A program made the position numbers and the translations under genes. Positions 46,404 through 55,051 of a DNA stretch of 64,000 nucleotides are shown one piece after another. Position 1 is the first letter of the stretch. Each line of letters begins with the position of its first letter. The DNA is from CAZVGZ01 sp964627605 (lineage in GTDB: Bacteria > Latescibacterota > MWCZ01 > CAZVGZ01). Below the pieces are notes generated by a model. That model had not been told where the DNA came from. It did not search any database and saw only the letters and a program-made list of their open reading frames with translations. The stretch is from the NCBI GenBank assembly GCA_964627605.1, contig CAZVGZ010000017.1, positions 6,740 to 70,739 on the forward strand, written 5' to 3'.

Positions 46404-46632
46404 TTTTCTCAGGCTCCCTGCTGGAACGTTTTTTTTCTAGCTGGCGGGATGGTCTGGGGTGTCGTTCATGCTGTAGACGCCTAGAAAAATACACACAAGG
46501 GCGTCCCAAGCGCTACAACCCAACAGCTATGGTCAGCCAATGGACCCCGTCGGGGTTTGGCATGGCATGTGGTTTGGTACGTACTTCGTTGCAGTGCGCC
46601 GTAGTTCAATTTCCCCTCAGGCAGAGATACCC

Positions 46633-47490
46633 GTGAAAGTCCAAAGGTTTGTAGGCAACCCGATCATCACCCCCAACATGGACGAGCGTATGGGGGAGAA
46701 CATCAACGGCCCGTCCCTTATCAAAGTGCCTGACTGGATAGATGACCCGCTTGGTCGCTACTACCTCTACTTCGGTCATCACCAAGGCGACTATATCAGG
46801 ATGGCGTACGCCGACCATCTGGTGGGGCCTTGGACTATTCATACACCTGGTGTCCTCGACCTGGACGACTCATTCTGCATTGGGCACATCGCATCCCCTG
46901 ACGTTCATGTGGACGACGACGATCGCAGGATCAGGATGTACTTTCACGGGCCTGACGAAGGTGGTGGCCAGCAGACAAGGGTCGCGCTTTCTCCCAATGG
47001 ACTGAGGTTCACCGCTCGCCCCGACATTCTTGGCACATTCTACTTCCGTGTATTCGAATGGGACGGCTACTACTACGCGATGGTGATGCCTGGGAAATTC
47101 TATCGCTCCAAAGACCCGTTGGTACCATTCGAGTTAGGGCCGGTAAAGTTCACGCCGGACATGCGCCACAACGCAGTGAAGCTGGACGGCAGTACACTCA
47201 CGGTGTTCTATTCCAATGCCCACTCCTGCCCAGAGCATATAGTTACATCGACTGTAGATATGTCACAACCATGGAACGAATGGCAGCCCACCGAGCCCAA
47301 ATCGCTGCTGTTTCCAGAGATGGATTATGAGGGTGGCCACAGACCTAGAGCGGCATCAGAACGCGGATGGGCACCTGAGCGGGAGTGGCAGCTTCGCGAT
47401 CCTTGCATCTATCGCGAAGGTGACCGGACATATTTGCTGTACTCTATCGCCGGAGAACACGGGATCGCCCTGGCAGAACTCTTCGATTAG
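46633..47490 (+). CDS. Five-bladed beta-propeller glycosidase-like protein (GH43/GH130-like)
   Basis: A 285-residue protein from the GTG at 46633, chosen because family members start close to FVGNPIITP; the open frame extends to an ATG at 46540, which lacks a ribosome site. Propeller landmarks are NGPSLIKVPDW, YYLYFGHHQGDYIRMAYAD, HIASPDVHVDDDDRRIRMYFHGP and WQLRDPCIYREGDRTYLLYS, the last matching the RDPxI motif near the end of GH43/GH62/GH32/GH130-type propellers. No secretion signal. Catalytic residues cannot be set with confidence. It lies next to the broken lyase and upstream of dapF. Confidence 0.72.
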   Translation: MKVQRFVGNPIITPNMDERMGENINGPSLIKVPDWIDDPLGRYYLYFGHHQGDYIRMAYADHLVGPWTIHTPGVLDLDDSFCIGHIASPDVHVDDDDRRIRMYFHGPDEGGGQQTRVALSPNGLRFTARPDILGTFYFRVFEWDGYYYAMVMPGKFYRSKDPLVPFELGPVKFTPDMRHNAVKLDGSTLTVFYSNAHSCPEHIVTSTVDMSQPWNEWQPTEPKSLLFPEMDYEGGHRPRAASERGWAPEREWQLRDPCIYREGDRTYLLYSIAGEHGIALAELFD

Positions 47491-47612
47491 TCGCCTAGCA
47501 GCGTCCAGTTGAGCGCCATGTTGCTCCGATCCGTTGAGAGATTCGGTCTAATCGCGGGTCGGTGCGTCTATTAGAATATCCATAGACCACAAACCAACGC
47601 GAGACAGGAAAT

Positions 47613-48455
47613 ATGAGCGCAAAAACGGACTTTGACTATGTAAAATCGCACGGGCTGGGGAACGACTACCTGGTCATGGACACCACATCTTTGGACTACG
47701 AGCTGACGCCAGACCGGATTGAAGCGATATGCCACCGAAACATGGGCGTCGGCTCGGACGGTGTTTTGGCTCTCGTGGAGACATCTGAAGCGGATTTCGC
47801 GGTTCGCATTCTCAACCCTGATGGCACCGAGGCCGAAAAGAGCGGTAACGGTCTGCGCATTTTTTCGAAATTCCTTTTCGACCACGGATATACAACCAAG
47901 ACCGACTTTACCGTGCATACCATCGGGGGCACCGTAGACGCCCACCTATTCGTGGACGAAGGGCGAGTGAGCGCTGTGAGGGTGGACATGGGAATGGCGA
48001 CCATCGACCACGACCTCACCTCCATTTTGGTCGACGGCGATGATCTTCCGATCACCTCAATCTCAGTCGGCAACCCCCACTGCGTCTCGCTTGTTGACGA
48101 CCTCTCGCAAGTCGATCTGTTCCACGTCGGCCCGATAATAGAGATCCACGAGGCATTCCCCAACCGCACGAACGTTCAGTTCGCCGAGGTGATATCCAAC
48201 ACTCACGTCAAAGCCATTATCTGGGAGCGCGGTGCCGGTCACACCCTGGCCTCCGGGTCAAGCTCGTGCGCTGTTGCCGTCGCCTGCTACGACAAAGGGT
48301 TGGTTGGCGATGAAGTCACGGTGGTGATGGAGGGCGGCGACCTGTCGATCAAACTGGACCCGGACCTCAACATGGTGATGACAGGCGGTGTGGAGGAGAC
48401 ATCCATAGGGACGTTCAGTGAGGATTTTAGACGGCGACTGCTCGCGCTGGGGTAG
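47613..48455 (+). CDS. dapF: Diaminopimelate epimerase-like protein with both catalytic Cys replaced by Ser
   Basis: A 280-residue DapF fold of normal size: GLGNDYLVMD at the start, NPDGTEAEKSGNGLRIF at ~68-84, SVGNPHCVSL, and ERGAGHTLASGSSSCAVAVA at ~205-224. In classical DapF the two active-site residues are Cys in CGNG and in ACGSGA; here both are Ser (Ser77 and Ser214), while the later Cys219 is kept. All substrate-binding motifs are otherwise intact. It may be an epimerase of a serine-bearing subgroup or an enzyme with altered chemistry, as seen in the related proline racemase family. AGGAA precedes the ATG. The UroD-like copy 2 follows nine bases later, so they share a transcript. Confidence 0.85.
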   Translation: MSAKTDFDYVKSHGLGNDYLVMDTTSLDYELTPDRIEAICHRNMGVGSDGVLALVETSEADFAVRILNPDGTEAEKSGNGLRIFSKFLFDHGYTTKTDFTVHTIGGTVDAHLFVDEGRVSAVRVDMGMATIDHDLTSILVDGDDLPITSISVGNPHCVSLVDDLSQVDLFHVGPIIEIHEAFPNRTNVQFAEVISNTHVKAIIWERGAGHTLASGSSSCAVAVACYDKGLVGDEVTVVMEGGDLSIKLDPDLNMVMTGGVEETSIGTFSEDFRRRLLALG

Positions 48456-48464
48456 CCAAGATAG

Positions 48465-49607
48465 ATGACTCCCAACGAACGCCTTCTCGCTGCGGTTAGT
48501 GGTCAAGAAACTGACCGAATTCCGGTCGTTCCCAAAATATGGGTGGACCTCGCGGCCCAGCTAGCATCAACGGGTCTAAAGCAGGTGATTGAAGAACCCA
48601 TTACCGCTCTGTCGGTCATCGCCGACGTCGGCCTGGATCTGGATGTAGATGCCGTCCGGCAGTTTCATTTCCCGTCACGAGCGACCGTCGAAGAGGGCGG
48701 AATAGTTTACGAGGTGAACCAGCGTGGCCGCAAACTCGGTCCAATTGACATCGCTGGTGGCCTGTCCACAAAGCTGTTCGATGGTGCCGATTTCGATTCG
48801 TACGACCCCAAAGTGATGGCCTATCATAACCATTGGCACCCGCCAGAGCCTGCTGTGAAAAACCTGGCGGATGCTGCCCAGATCGCTGTGCCGGACTCCT
48901 CGATTTTTGACGAGTTGGGCTGGGCGGACAGACAGGCGGTCGTCGCCCGACGTGTAGGTGAAAAGTTGGCACTCATAGCGGATCTGGGTTCAGCGACCAT
49001 GGCGTTTCATGTTTCCATGAGAGGTGACATGCAGACTGCGCTTTTGGACATAATTGACCAGCCCGAAATGGTACATGCCGTCATGGAAAAAGGAGTCGCC
49101 ATCGCCATCGCGAAAGGACGGTATTGGCTCGACCACGGGATGAAAACCCTAAGGCTCAACGACTCTGTTGGCAACATGTCGGTACTATCGCCTGAGCATT
49201 GGAAGCGGTTTGTATATCCGCACATGAAAACAGTATGCGACCAACTACACTCCTACGACTCCGACGCTAAGATCTACTGCCACATCTGCGGCAACATCCT
49301 CCCAATTTTGGGCCTGCTGGTAGACACTGGCGTCGATTGCATCGGTCCGTTGGACCCGCTTGGCGGAATGAAAATAACGGATGTGCGTGATGCTGTCGGA
49401 TGCGATGTGGCGCTTATGGGTGGGGTGGACACGCAGTCGTTCGTAAATTCCACCGCAGCGGAAATCGCAGCAGAGGCCAGAAGATGTATCCGCGACGCAG
49501 GCGTTGGCGGCGGATTCGTACTCGGCTCGGGTTGCGTTATTCCAAGAATCGCCCGTCGAGAAAACTTGGCGGCGCTGGTGGAAGCAGCACACCAAGAAGC
49601 GGCATGA
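48465..49607 (+). CDS. Uroporphyrinogen-decarboxylase-like methyltransferase homologue, copy 2
   Basis: A 380-residue UroD-superfamily protein, longer than copy 1. It begins MTPNERLLAAVSGQETDRIPVVPK, as in MtaA/CmuA-type proteins. Unlike copy 1 it keeps a plausible zinc site: His-x-Cys in KIYCHICGNILPIL and a later Cys in LGSGCVIPR, the ligands used by corrinoid:CoM methyltransferases. This suggests transfer of methyl groups to or from a corrinoid protein, but no corrinoid-binding protein is encoded nearby. It is tightly packed between dapF (9 bases) and the sialidase-like gene (9 bases), so these three form an operon. Confidence 0.84.
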   Translation: MTPNERLLAAVSGQETDRIPVVPKIWVDLAAQLASTGLKQVIEEPITALSVIADVGLDLDVDAVRQFHFPSRATVEEGGIVYEVNQRGRKLGPIDIAGGLSTKLFDGADFDSYDPKVMAYHNHWHPPEPAVKNLADAAQIAVPDSSIFDELGWADRQAVVARRVGEKLALIADLGSATMAFHVSMRGDMQTALLDIIDQPEMVHAVMEKGVAIAIAKGRYWLDHGMKTLRLNDSVGNMSVLSPEHWKRFVYPHMKTVCDQLHSYDSDAKIYCHICGNILPILGLLVDTGVDCIGPLDPLGGMKITDVRDAVGCDVALMGGVDTQSFVNSTAAEIAAEARRCIRDAGVGGGFVLGSGCVIPRIARRENLAALVEAAHQEAA

Positions 49608-49616
49608 GGAGGAACT

Positions 49617-50741
49617 GTGTGGATCAGTGAGCTACGTTACCAGGACGCAACGACTCAGACCTATCTGGGGAGCCCTAGCCTTGTGAGAATGCCGGACGGC
49701 GGCATTTTGGCAACACACGACTATTTCGGCACAGGGTGCCCCAAAAACCATTACGGCAGAGAGCATCTCACCAGCGTCTATCGTTCAGACGACGATGGTC
49801 TGACATGGGACAATCTTACACATATTACCGGCGCTTTCTGGTCGGGGCTGTTTGTTCACGGTGACGCCGTATACCTACTAGGAACGTCATATCAGTTCGG
49901 CTCAATCGTGATCCGCAGGTCTGAGGATGGTGGCAACACCTGGACCGATCCAGGCGACAGCTCAAGTGGACTTCTATTCGAAGGAGGACCAGATAAGGAA
50001 CCGCCAAACTACCACTGCGCCCCAGTGCCTGTTTTGGTGAGCCAGGGGCGTCTATGGCGAGCGTTTGAAGACTGCTCTCCACAAAAATGGGGTTCCGGTT
50101 TCAAGGCTATGGTGATCTCCGCTGATTTGGGTGCAGACCTCTTGGACGCCACTCAATGGAACGCCACCAACAAGCTCGCTTATGATCAGGACACCGATCC
50201 CGCTGATTATGGCGAAAACCCATCAGGTGGCTCTGGCTGGTTGGAAGGCAACGTGGTTGAAGCTCCCGACGGTGGTCTATGGGATTTCCTGAGAGTCCAC
50301 TCGTTTCCAATCCTAAATAAAGCTGCGATGGTCCAGATCGATACCGACTCCCACACTCTTTCGTTTGATCCCGAATCTGGTTTCGTCAATATGCCAGGTG
50401 GCGGTACAAAATTCACCATTCGACGTCATCCTGAAACCAGAATCTACTGGTCGCTTGTGAACGATATGGAAGACGATCCGAAACCTCTAAAACGCAATCG
50501 GTTGACGCTAGTAAGCTCACCCGACCTTAAAGAGTGGACCACACGAAAACATCTTCTGTGGGATAACCTAGAGATGGACCCTCAACTCTCTTTCGACAAC
50601 ACCGGATTTCAGTATGTGGACTGGCAGTTTGACGGCGACGGTATTATCTATCTTGTGCGGACCGCCTACGACGGCGCCCACAATTTCCACGACTCGAACA
50701 GAATTACTTTCAGTCGCATAAACGACTTAAGTCAGGTATAA
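49617..50741 (+). CDS. Sialidase-like (BNR/Asp-box) beta-propeller
   Basis: A 374-residue six-bladed propeller with Asp boxes RSDDDGLTWDN (~residue 57) and RSEDGGNTWTD (~102). It opens with LGSPSLVRMPDGGILATHD, the typical first blade of bacterial exo-sialidase-like proteins. The start is a GTG at 49617 with AGGAGG six bases before it, overlapping the region just after the preceding stop. No signal peptide. The arginine triad of true sialidases cannot be confirmed, so activity on sialic acid is not claimed; many such propellers act on other sugars. Confidence 0.76.
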   Translation: MWISELRYQDATTQTYLGSPSLVRMPDGGILATHDYFGTGCPKNHYGREHLTSVYRSDDDGLTWDNLTHITGAFWSGLFVHGDAVYLLGTSYQFGSIVIRRSEDGGNTWTDPGDSSSGLLFEGGPDKEPPNYHCAPVPVLVSQGRLWRAFEDCSPQKWGSGFKAMVISADLGADLLDATQWNATNKLAYDQDTDPADYGENPSGGSGWLEGNVVEAPDGGLWDFLRVHSFPILNKAAMVQIDTDSHTLSFDPESGFVNMPGGGTKFTIRRHPETRIYWSLVNDMEDDPKPLKRNRLTLVSSPDLKEWTTRKHLLWDNLEMDPQLSFDNTGFQYVDWQFDGDGIIYLVRTAYDGAHNFHDSNRITFSRINDLSQV

Positions 50742-50811
50742 CAAGCCGGTGCCGCTGCGAGAAAAGTGAGTCCACGGCGTCGTAAGTGACGCCACACATT
50801 CGGGGAACAAC

Positions 50812-51170
50812 GTGCCAAAAGATACGCGTCCGAACTTTCTGTTCTTTTTGCCCGATCAGCAAGATTTGATTTCCTGGGCACCAACCCCGACCTGCCGGTT
50901 CGAACTCCTACATTGGATGCGCTAGCTGGCCGGGATGTCTCTTTCTCAAACGCGGTCTGCCCGTCGCCACTGTGCGCACCATCAAGAGCAAGTTTGGCCT
51001 CAGGCAAGCATTACAACCGGTGTGGTGTCCCAGACAATCAGGCTGATTTTCTCGACGGCCAAACGACCTACTATCAATCCCTGAGAGACGCTGGCTACCG
51101 GGTTGGTGGTGTAGGCAAATTCGACCTGCATAAGAACACCAGAGATTGGGGTCTGGATGGCTCTCGAAAG
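50812..51170 (+). pseudogene. Truncated and frameshifted sulfatase
   Basis: A GTG at 50812 with GGGGA upstream starts TRPNFLFFLPDQQ, the sulfatase first strand. Near 50862 the frame shifts; the next frame gives RFDFLGTNPDLPVRTPTLDAL, then CPSPLCAPSRASLASGKH. The latter holds the formylglycine motif CxPSR with the Cys that becomes the catalytic residue. Sequence homologous to sulfatases continues to about YQSLRDAGYRVGGVGKFDLHK and stops near 51170, where the convergent NFACT gene ends. About 300 C-terminal residues are missing. The gene is thus doubly broken. It indicates former ability to desulfate glycans. Confidence 0.8.
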
Positions 51171-52895
51171 CTAGAGGAGTGGGGGTTCACCGACGGCATC
51201 GTCTTCCGGCAGCAGTCCAGGTTCGATCATAATCAGTTTTTCCCTGCGGACCGTGACCGTTCCGGGTTTGGCACCCCTTGGTTTGGTGACGTATTTAGCC
51301 AGTGTGTAGATAACCGCGGCCTTGCTGGAGGTCTTCTGCTTGGACCAGTGGCCCGCCAGCGCCGCCGCCTCCTCAAGCGTCCTTCGGCTCGGTTCATCTA
51401 TGTGGTCTTCACACCTGAGGACAACATGCGAGCCGGGGCTTCCGTGGGTATGAAACCAGTAATCGTTGGGTGATGCGACTTTGAGGCTCAACCGGTCATT
51501 CTCCCGATCATTTCGCCCAACAAGCACCAGCCATCCGTCGCTAGTGCGGTATCTGCGCGGTGTGATCTCAGGTGGCCCGCTCTTCTTGTTGCGTCTCATC
51601 TTGTTCACAGTAACCCACTGCCCGTGAAGGCTTTCTAGTGTTTCCAGCGGCGGGTCAGTTTCCAGCAGCTTCGCTGCACCCATCACCAATGTCAGCTCGT
51701 TTTCAGTCTCAGCTAGCCTGCGCGCGTTTATTGTTGCGCCGTCGCGCAATTTTCGCGCCCTCTTATACAGCCGCTGCGCATTGCCAACCGCATTCTTTTC
51801 GGCGTCAAGAGATATGGTCACTTCCGCTCCTTCAGGATCATCCCAATCGGGAATGGCTATCTCTGTCTGTCGTGGCTCAATACTGTCCTGGTGAGCCATC
51901 AATAGGTCGGCGTGATGCTGTGCGGCGTCTGCCTTACTGCCATCATCCATCTGTTTGCCCAGCGTGTGTGCTTTGCGCGTCAAGAAACGTTGCCTGGCAC
52001 TCAACGCCGAATCGATGCCCCGCGCTAACTGCGCACGCTGCTCCTGATGTTTGCGCCGCTGCGCGACTAAGAGAACACCTTCGCTCAGTGACGAGAGCCT
52101 CTCGAATGTATCGAACTGCCCGGCTGTTGGTTCGAACGCCAGGACGTCTTTAGGCTCGCCGGTGTCGTCCAAACACATCACCGGTTTCGGCGTGCTGATT
52201 ATATCGTCCAACGCTCCCTGCATCCGCTCCAACTCGCTGGCCTGCAACCGCCCGACCGCTCCCTGTGGATCGACACCGCACCTATGAGCGATCTCAATCA
52301 CCAGCGGTCGGCTCCACGCCAACGTACGCTCGGCGAAAAAATCTATGAGCGTAGAATCGGCGTCTGCCCTCCCCCATTCAATCGGCCCATCAAGCCTTTC
52401 GCGGTCAAATGTGGGCGCTGGCTGGTAAACCGCTTTAGGAATAAGTTCTCGATATCTGTTGCGTTTGGCGGTGACAGGCCTAAGGCAGTCGAGAACCGTG
52501 TCTGAGTCCAGGTCAACCAGCACCGCGTTGGTGTTTTTTCCGCCTAGCTCTATCACCAATCGTGTGCGATCGACAGTGCCAATAGGGTCTTGCCGTACTA
52601 CGTCAACAGCGATCGCTCTGTCCCCACCAAGCCACATCACGCTAGTGACTTGCCCACCATCCAAGCGAGAGGAGAACCACCCGTGCCCCTTCTCGGTCTT
52701 AGGCGGTGGCGCGGAGATGCACGCCACAGATCGGTTCGGCGTCGCGTCTATCCAGACATCAGCCCTGGTCGTCACCAACCAAAGGCCGTTTTTCCCAGAT
52801 CGGCGCACATCGCGCACCCGCGCACTTGAAAGCGTGTCGCCAAGCTCTTGCGCCATCAGCGCCAACATCGGCGCATCCCATACAAAATCGGACAT
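51171..52895 (-). CDS. rqcH: NFACT-family protein (RqcH/FbpA-like)
   Basis: A 574-residue NFACT protein. The N-terminal NFACT-N domain includes DFVWDAPMLALMAQEL and DVRRSGKNGLWLVTT; a long helical coiled-coil region (~270-430) contains RQRFLTRKAHTLGKQM; the NFACT-R RNA-binding domain follows with SDGWLVLVGRNDRENDRLSLK and DYWFHTHGSPGSHVVLR. RqcH binds the obstructed large ribosomal subunit and adds C-terminal alanine tails to stalled peptides. Older annotations call these fibronectin-binding proteins. It is transcribed leftward from a region adjoining the FMN riboswitch, and convergent with the sulfatase remnant. Confidence 0.92.
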   Translation of the reverse strand: MSDFVWDAPMLALMAQELGDTLSSARVRDVRRSGKNGLWLVTTRADVWIDATPNRSVACISAPPPKTEKGHGWFSSRLDGGQVTSVMWLGGDRAIAVDVVRQDPIGTVDRTRLVIELGGKNTNAVLVDLDSDTVLDCLRPVTAKRNRYRELIPKAVYQPAPTFDRERLDGPIEWGRADADSTLIDFFAERTLAWSRPLVIEIAHRCGVDPQGAVGRLQASELERMQGALDDIISTPKPVMCLDDTGEPKDVLAFEPTAGQFDTFERLSSLSEGVLLVAQRRKHQEQRAQLARGIDSALSARQRFLTRKAHTLGKQMDDGSKADAAQHHADLLMAHQDSIEPRQTEIAIPDWDDPEGAEVTISLDAEKNAVGNAQRLYKRARKLRDGATINARRLAETENELTLVMGAAKLLETDPPLETLESLHGQWVTVNKMRRNKKSGPPEITPRRYRTSDGWLVLVGRNDRENDRLSLKVASPNDYWFHTHGSPGSHVVLRCEDHIDEPSRRTLEEAAALAGHWSKQKTSSKAAVIYTLAKYVTKPRGAKPGTVTVRREKLIMIEPGLLPEDDAVGEPPLL

Positions 52896-52988
52896 ATTTC
52901 CTAGGGCATGTGAAGTCCAGCGAACAGTCGCTCACCAGCGATCACATTGACCTCAACAGTGGAGAGTGGTAGTTTTTCCTTCGACAAC

Positions 52989-53125
52989 TGCATGATTCCG
53001 GGGCCGGGTGAAACTCCCGACCGGCGGTGAAAGCCCGCGAGGTTTTGGCCACCATAGGCGGTCATTACCTGAATCGGTGAAATTCCGATGCCGACGGTTA
53101 CAGTCCGGATGGGAGGAATAATGCA
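52989..53125 (+). promoter_or_regulatory. FMN riboswitch (RFN element)
   Basis: All the conserved RFN blocks are present in order: GGGGCCGGGTGAAACTCCCGA, CCGGCGGTGAAAGCCCGCGA, GGTGAAATTCCGATGCCGACGGT and AGTCCGGATGGGAGGA, with the closing stem formed by TGCAT-ATT at the 5' side and AAT-ATGCA at the 3' side. It lies 110 bases before ribD. I cannot tell by eye whether it acts through termination or through blocking translation. Confidence 0.95.
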
Positions 53126-53234
53126 CGTTCGCCACAGCAGCGGCACGCCACGCGTGTGACGTCTGCCATTGCGGCGTTTTACCCTCCCCTCAAAAGTATC
53201 TCCCGGAAGCCACCTCAAAATATAGCGCCATTCT

Positions 53235-54404
53235 ATGTCCGTTTGCGACGTTGTCAAAGTCGATGGCACCGTGAGATCGCATCAGCCCGATCTGCTCGAT
53301 GGAGCCAGCGGCTTCATGCGGCAGGCCCTTGATCTAGCCAAAAAAGGGGCCGGTACGACCTCGCCCAACCCGATGGTAGGCGCGGTGGTCACCAATAACG
53401 GCAGGGCGGTTGGCTGTGGTTACCATCGACGCGCTGGCGGACCTCACGCCGAAGTCATAGCCATTGAAGACGCTGGTGAAACTGCCCGAGGGGCCGAGAT
53501 GTACGTCACTCTGGAGCCTTGCTGCCACCATGGTCGAACCCCACCGTGCGCCGATCGGGTGATAGCAGCCGGTGTGAAGCGCGTGATCTGTGCGATGGAG
53601 GACCCAAACCCGCTGGTGTCTGGCGAAGGGTTGGAGCGTCTGGTGGCGGCTGGAGTCGAAGTCGAGGTGGGCGTTTGCGAGACCGAAACCAGGAGGCTCA
53701 ATGAGGCGTGGCTCTGGTGGATCGCCACTGGGCGTCCTTTCGTCACACTGAAGTGGGCACAGACTCTGGATGGGCGTATCGCAACCCGCAGCGGCGAGTC
53801 GGCGTGGATCAGTTCTGAAATTTCCAGAGCGCGAGCACACCGGCTCAGGGCAGAGAACGACGCGGTGCTGGTTGGGAGCGGCACAGTCAGAGCTGACGAC
53901 CCATCCCTCGATGTTCGTCTGGTGGACGGTCCGAACCCGATAAAAGTTGTGCTGGATACCAACCTCAGAATTGACCTCAACGCCAAGCTGCTGGACGGGG
54001 ATAATGTTATTCTGATGTGCGGTGAGACTGTGCCACTTGACGCAGTAGATCGTTGGAGCGGACGACAGGACGTAGAGGTGGTTAATGTCGAGACTGAGCA
54101 CGGTCGTGTCGATCCAGCCTCGGTACTGACCGCGTTAGGCGAGCGTGATGTCGTCAGCCTACTTGTCGAGGGCGGGCACGAAGTAGCTACAAACTTACTA
54201 AACGCCGGTCTGGTCAATCGTGTTACCACATTCATCTCTCCCAAACTGATGGGGCATGGAATCGACGCAGTGGGTGATCTTGGCACCAACGCCATGGGCG
54301 AGCTCCTGGAATTGAGCGACGTCGACATCGAAACCTTGGGCGATGACGTCATGATCTCGGGAGTTCTCAAGAACGCCAGCGACCTGGCTGCTGAGGCGAT
54401 CTGA
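53235..54404 (+). CDS. ribD: Riboflavin biosynthesis deaminase/reductase RibD
   Basis: A bifunctional 389-residue enzyme. The deaminase domain has SPNPMVGAVV, the zinc-binding GGPHAEVIAIEDAG and LEPCCHHGRTPPCADRVI. The reductase domain begins ~residue 170 with PFVTLKWAQTLDGRIAT and keeps ENDAVLVGSGTVRADDP and LLVEGGHEVATNLL. It performs the second and third steps from GTP toward lumazine. About 25 residues precede the usual N-terminus; a start at the ATG for FMRQAL (near 53316) is possible, as neither start has a strong ribosome site. ribE follows after five bases. Confidence 0.96.
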   Translation: MSVCDVVKVDGTVRSHQPDLLDGASGFMRQALDLAKKGAGTTSPNPMVGAVVTNNGRAVGCGYHRRAGGPHAEVIAIEDAGETARGAEMYVTLEPCCHHGRTPPCADRVIAAGVKRVICAMEDPNPLVSGEGLERLVAAGVEVEVGVCETETRRLNEAWLWWIATGRPFVTLKWAQTLDGRIATRSGESAWISSEISRARAHRLRAENDAVLVGSGTVRADDPSLDVRLVDGPNPIKVVLDTNLRIDLNAKLLDGDNVILMCGETVPLDAVDRWSGRQDVEVVNVETEHGRVDPASVLTALGERDVVSLLVEGGHEVATNLLNAGLVNRVTTFISPKLMGHGIDAVGDLGTNAMGELLELSDVDIETLGDDVMISGVLKNASDLAAEAI

Positions 54405-54409
54405 CAAAA

Positions 54410-55051
54410 ATGTTTACAGGACTCATAGAAGAGGTCGGCGCAGTCGAGCGCATTCAACGCAGCGGTCGTTTGCAGCTGATGCGCGTCAACTGTGCGTTCG
54501 CAGAAGACGGGGTGCAGGTCGGTGACAGCATAAACATTGATGGTGCGTGCCAAACCGTTGTGGAGTGTGATTCGCGTGGGTTTTCTGTCGAATCGGTTGA
54601 CGAGACATTGAGCCGGACAACTCTGGGTACACTGGCTCCAGGTGGTAGTGTCAATCTCGAACGCAGCCTCAAAGCAGGCGATCGGTTGGATGGGCATCTG
54701 ATTATGGGCCATATCGACGCTGTGGCGACCATCGCACGTCGCAAAGACAGGTCTGACAGCACACTGTTTGGTGTGACTATACCTGAAGGCCTCAATAGTC
54801 AGATAGCGCCCAAAGGTTCGGTTGCACTCGATGGGATCAGTCTTACGGTTGTGGACGTGTTGGACGACTCGTTCACAATCGCAGCGATCCCCCACACCCT
54901 TGCGGTCACTACGTGGGGTGCAAAGCCGGTAGGTGCTTCGGTGAATCTTGAGACCGATGTGCTTGCCAAATACGTAGCGCGCGCTCTTGGAGGCGCGACA
55001 CAACAAAGCAACATTACACAGAGATGGCTCAACGATGCAGGAATTGTCTGA
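54410..55051 (+). CDS. ribE: Riboflavin synthase alpha subunit
   Basis: A 213-residue trimeric riboflavin synthase made of two homologous barrels: MFTGLIEEVGAVE opens the first, and its mirror in the second (after GHLIMGHIDAVATI) includes SVALDGISLTVVDV. It dismutates two lumazines into riboflavin. It starts five bases after ribD and its end overlaps the preferred ribBA start by 17 bases, so the three are one operon under the FMN riboswitch. Confidence 0.96.
   Translation: MFTGLIEEVGAVERIQRSGRLQLMRVNCAFAEDGVQVGDSINIDGACQTVVECDSRGFSVESVDETLSRTTLGTLAPGGSVNLERSLKAGDRLDGHLIMGHIDAVATIARRKDRSDSTLFGVTIPEGLNSQIAPKGSVALDGISLTVVDVLDDSFTIAAIPHTLAVTTWGAKPVGASVNLETDVLAKYVARALGGATQQSNITQRWLNDAGIV

Noticed and set aside
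50913..51473. A 186-residue plus-strand protein including the sulfatase motif
   Set aside because: Only the first ~85 residues are sulfatase-like; the rest is read antisense through rqcH, and the true N-terminus is in another frame upstream.
53444..55006. A 520-codon open frame on the minus strand across ribD and ribE
   Set aside because: It lies antisense to two firmly identified enzymes with conserved motifs; the translation is Ser/Pro/Thr/Arg-rich and resembles no protein.
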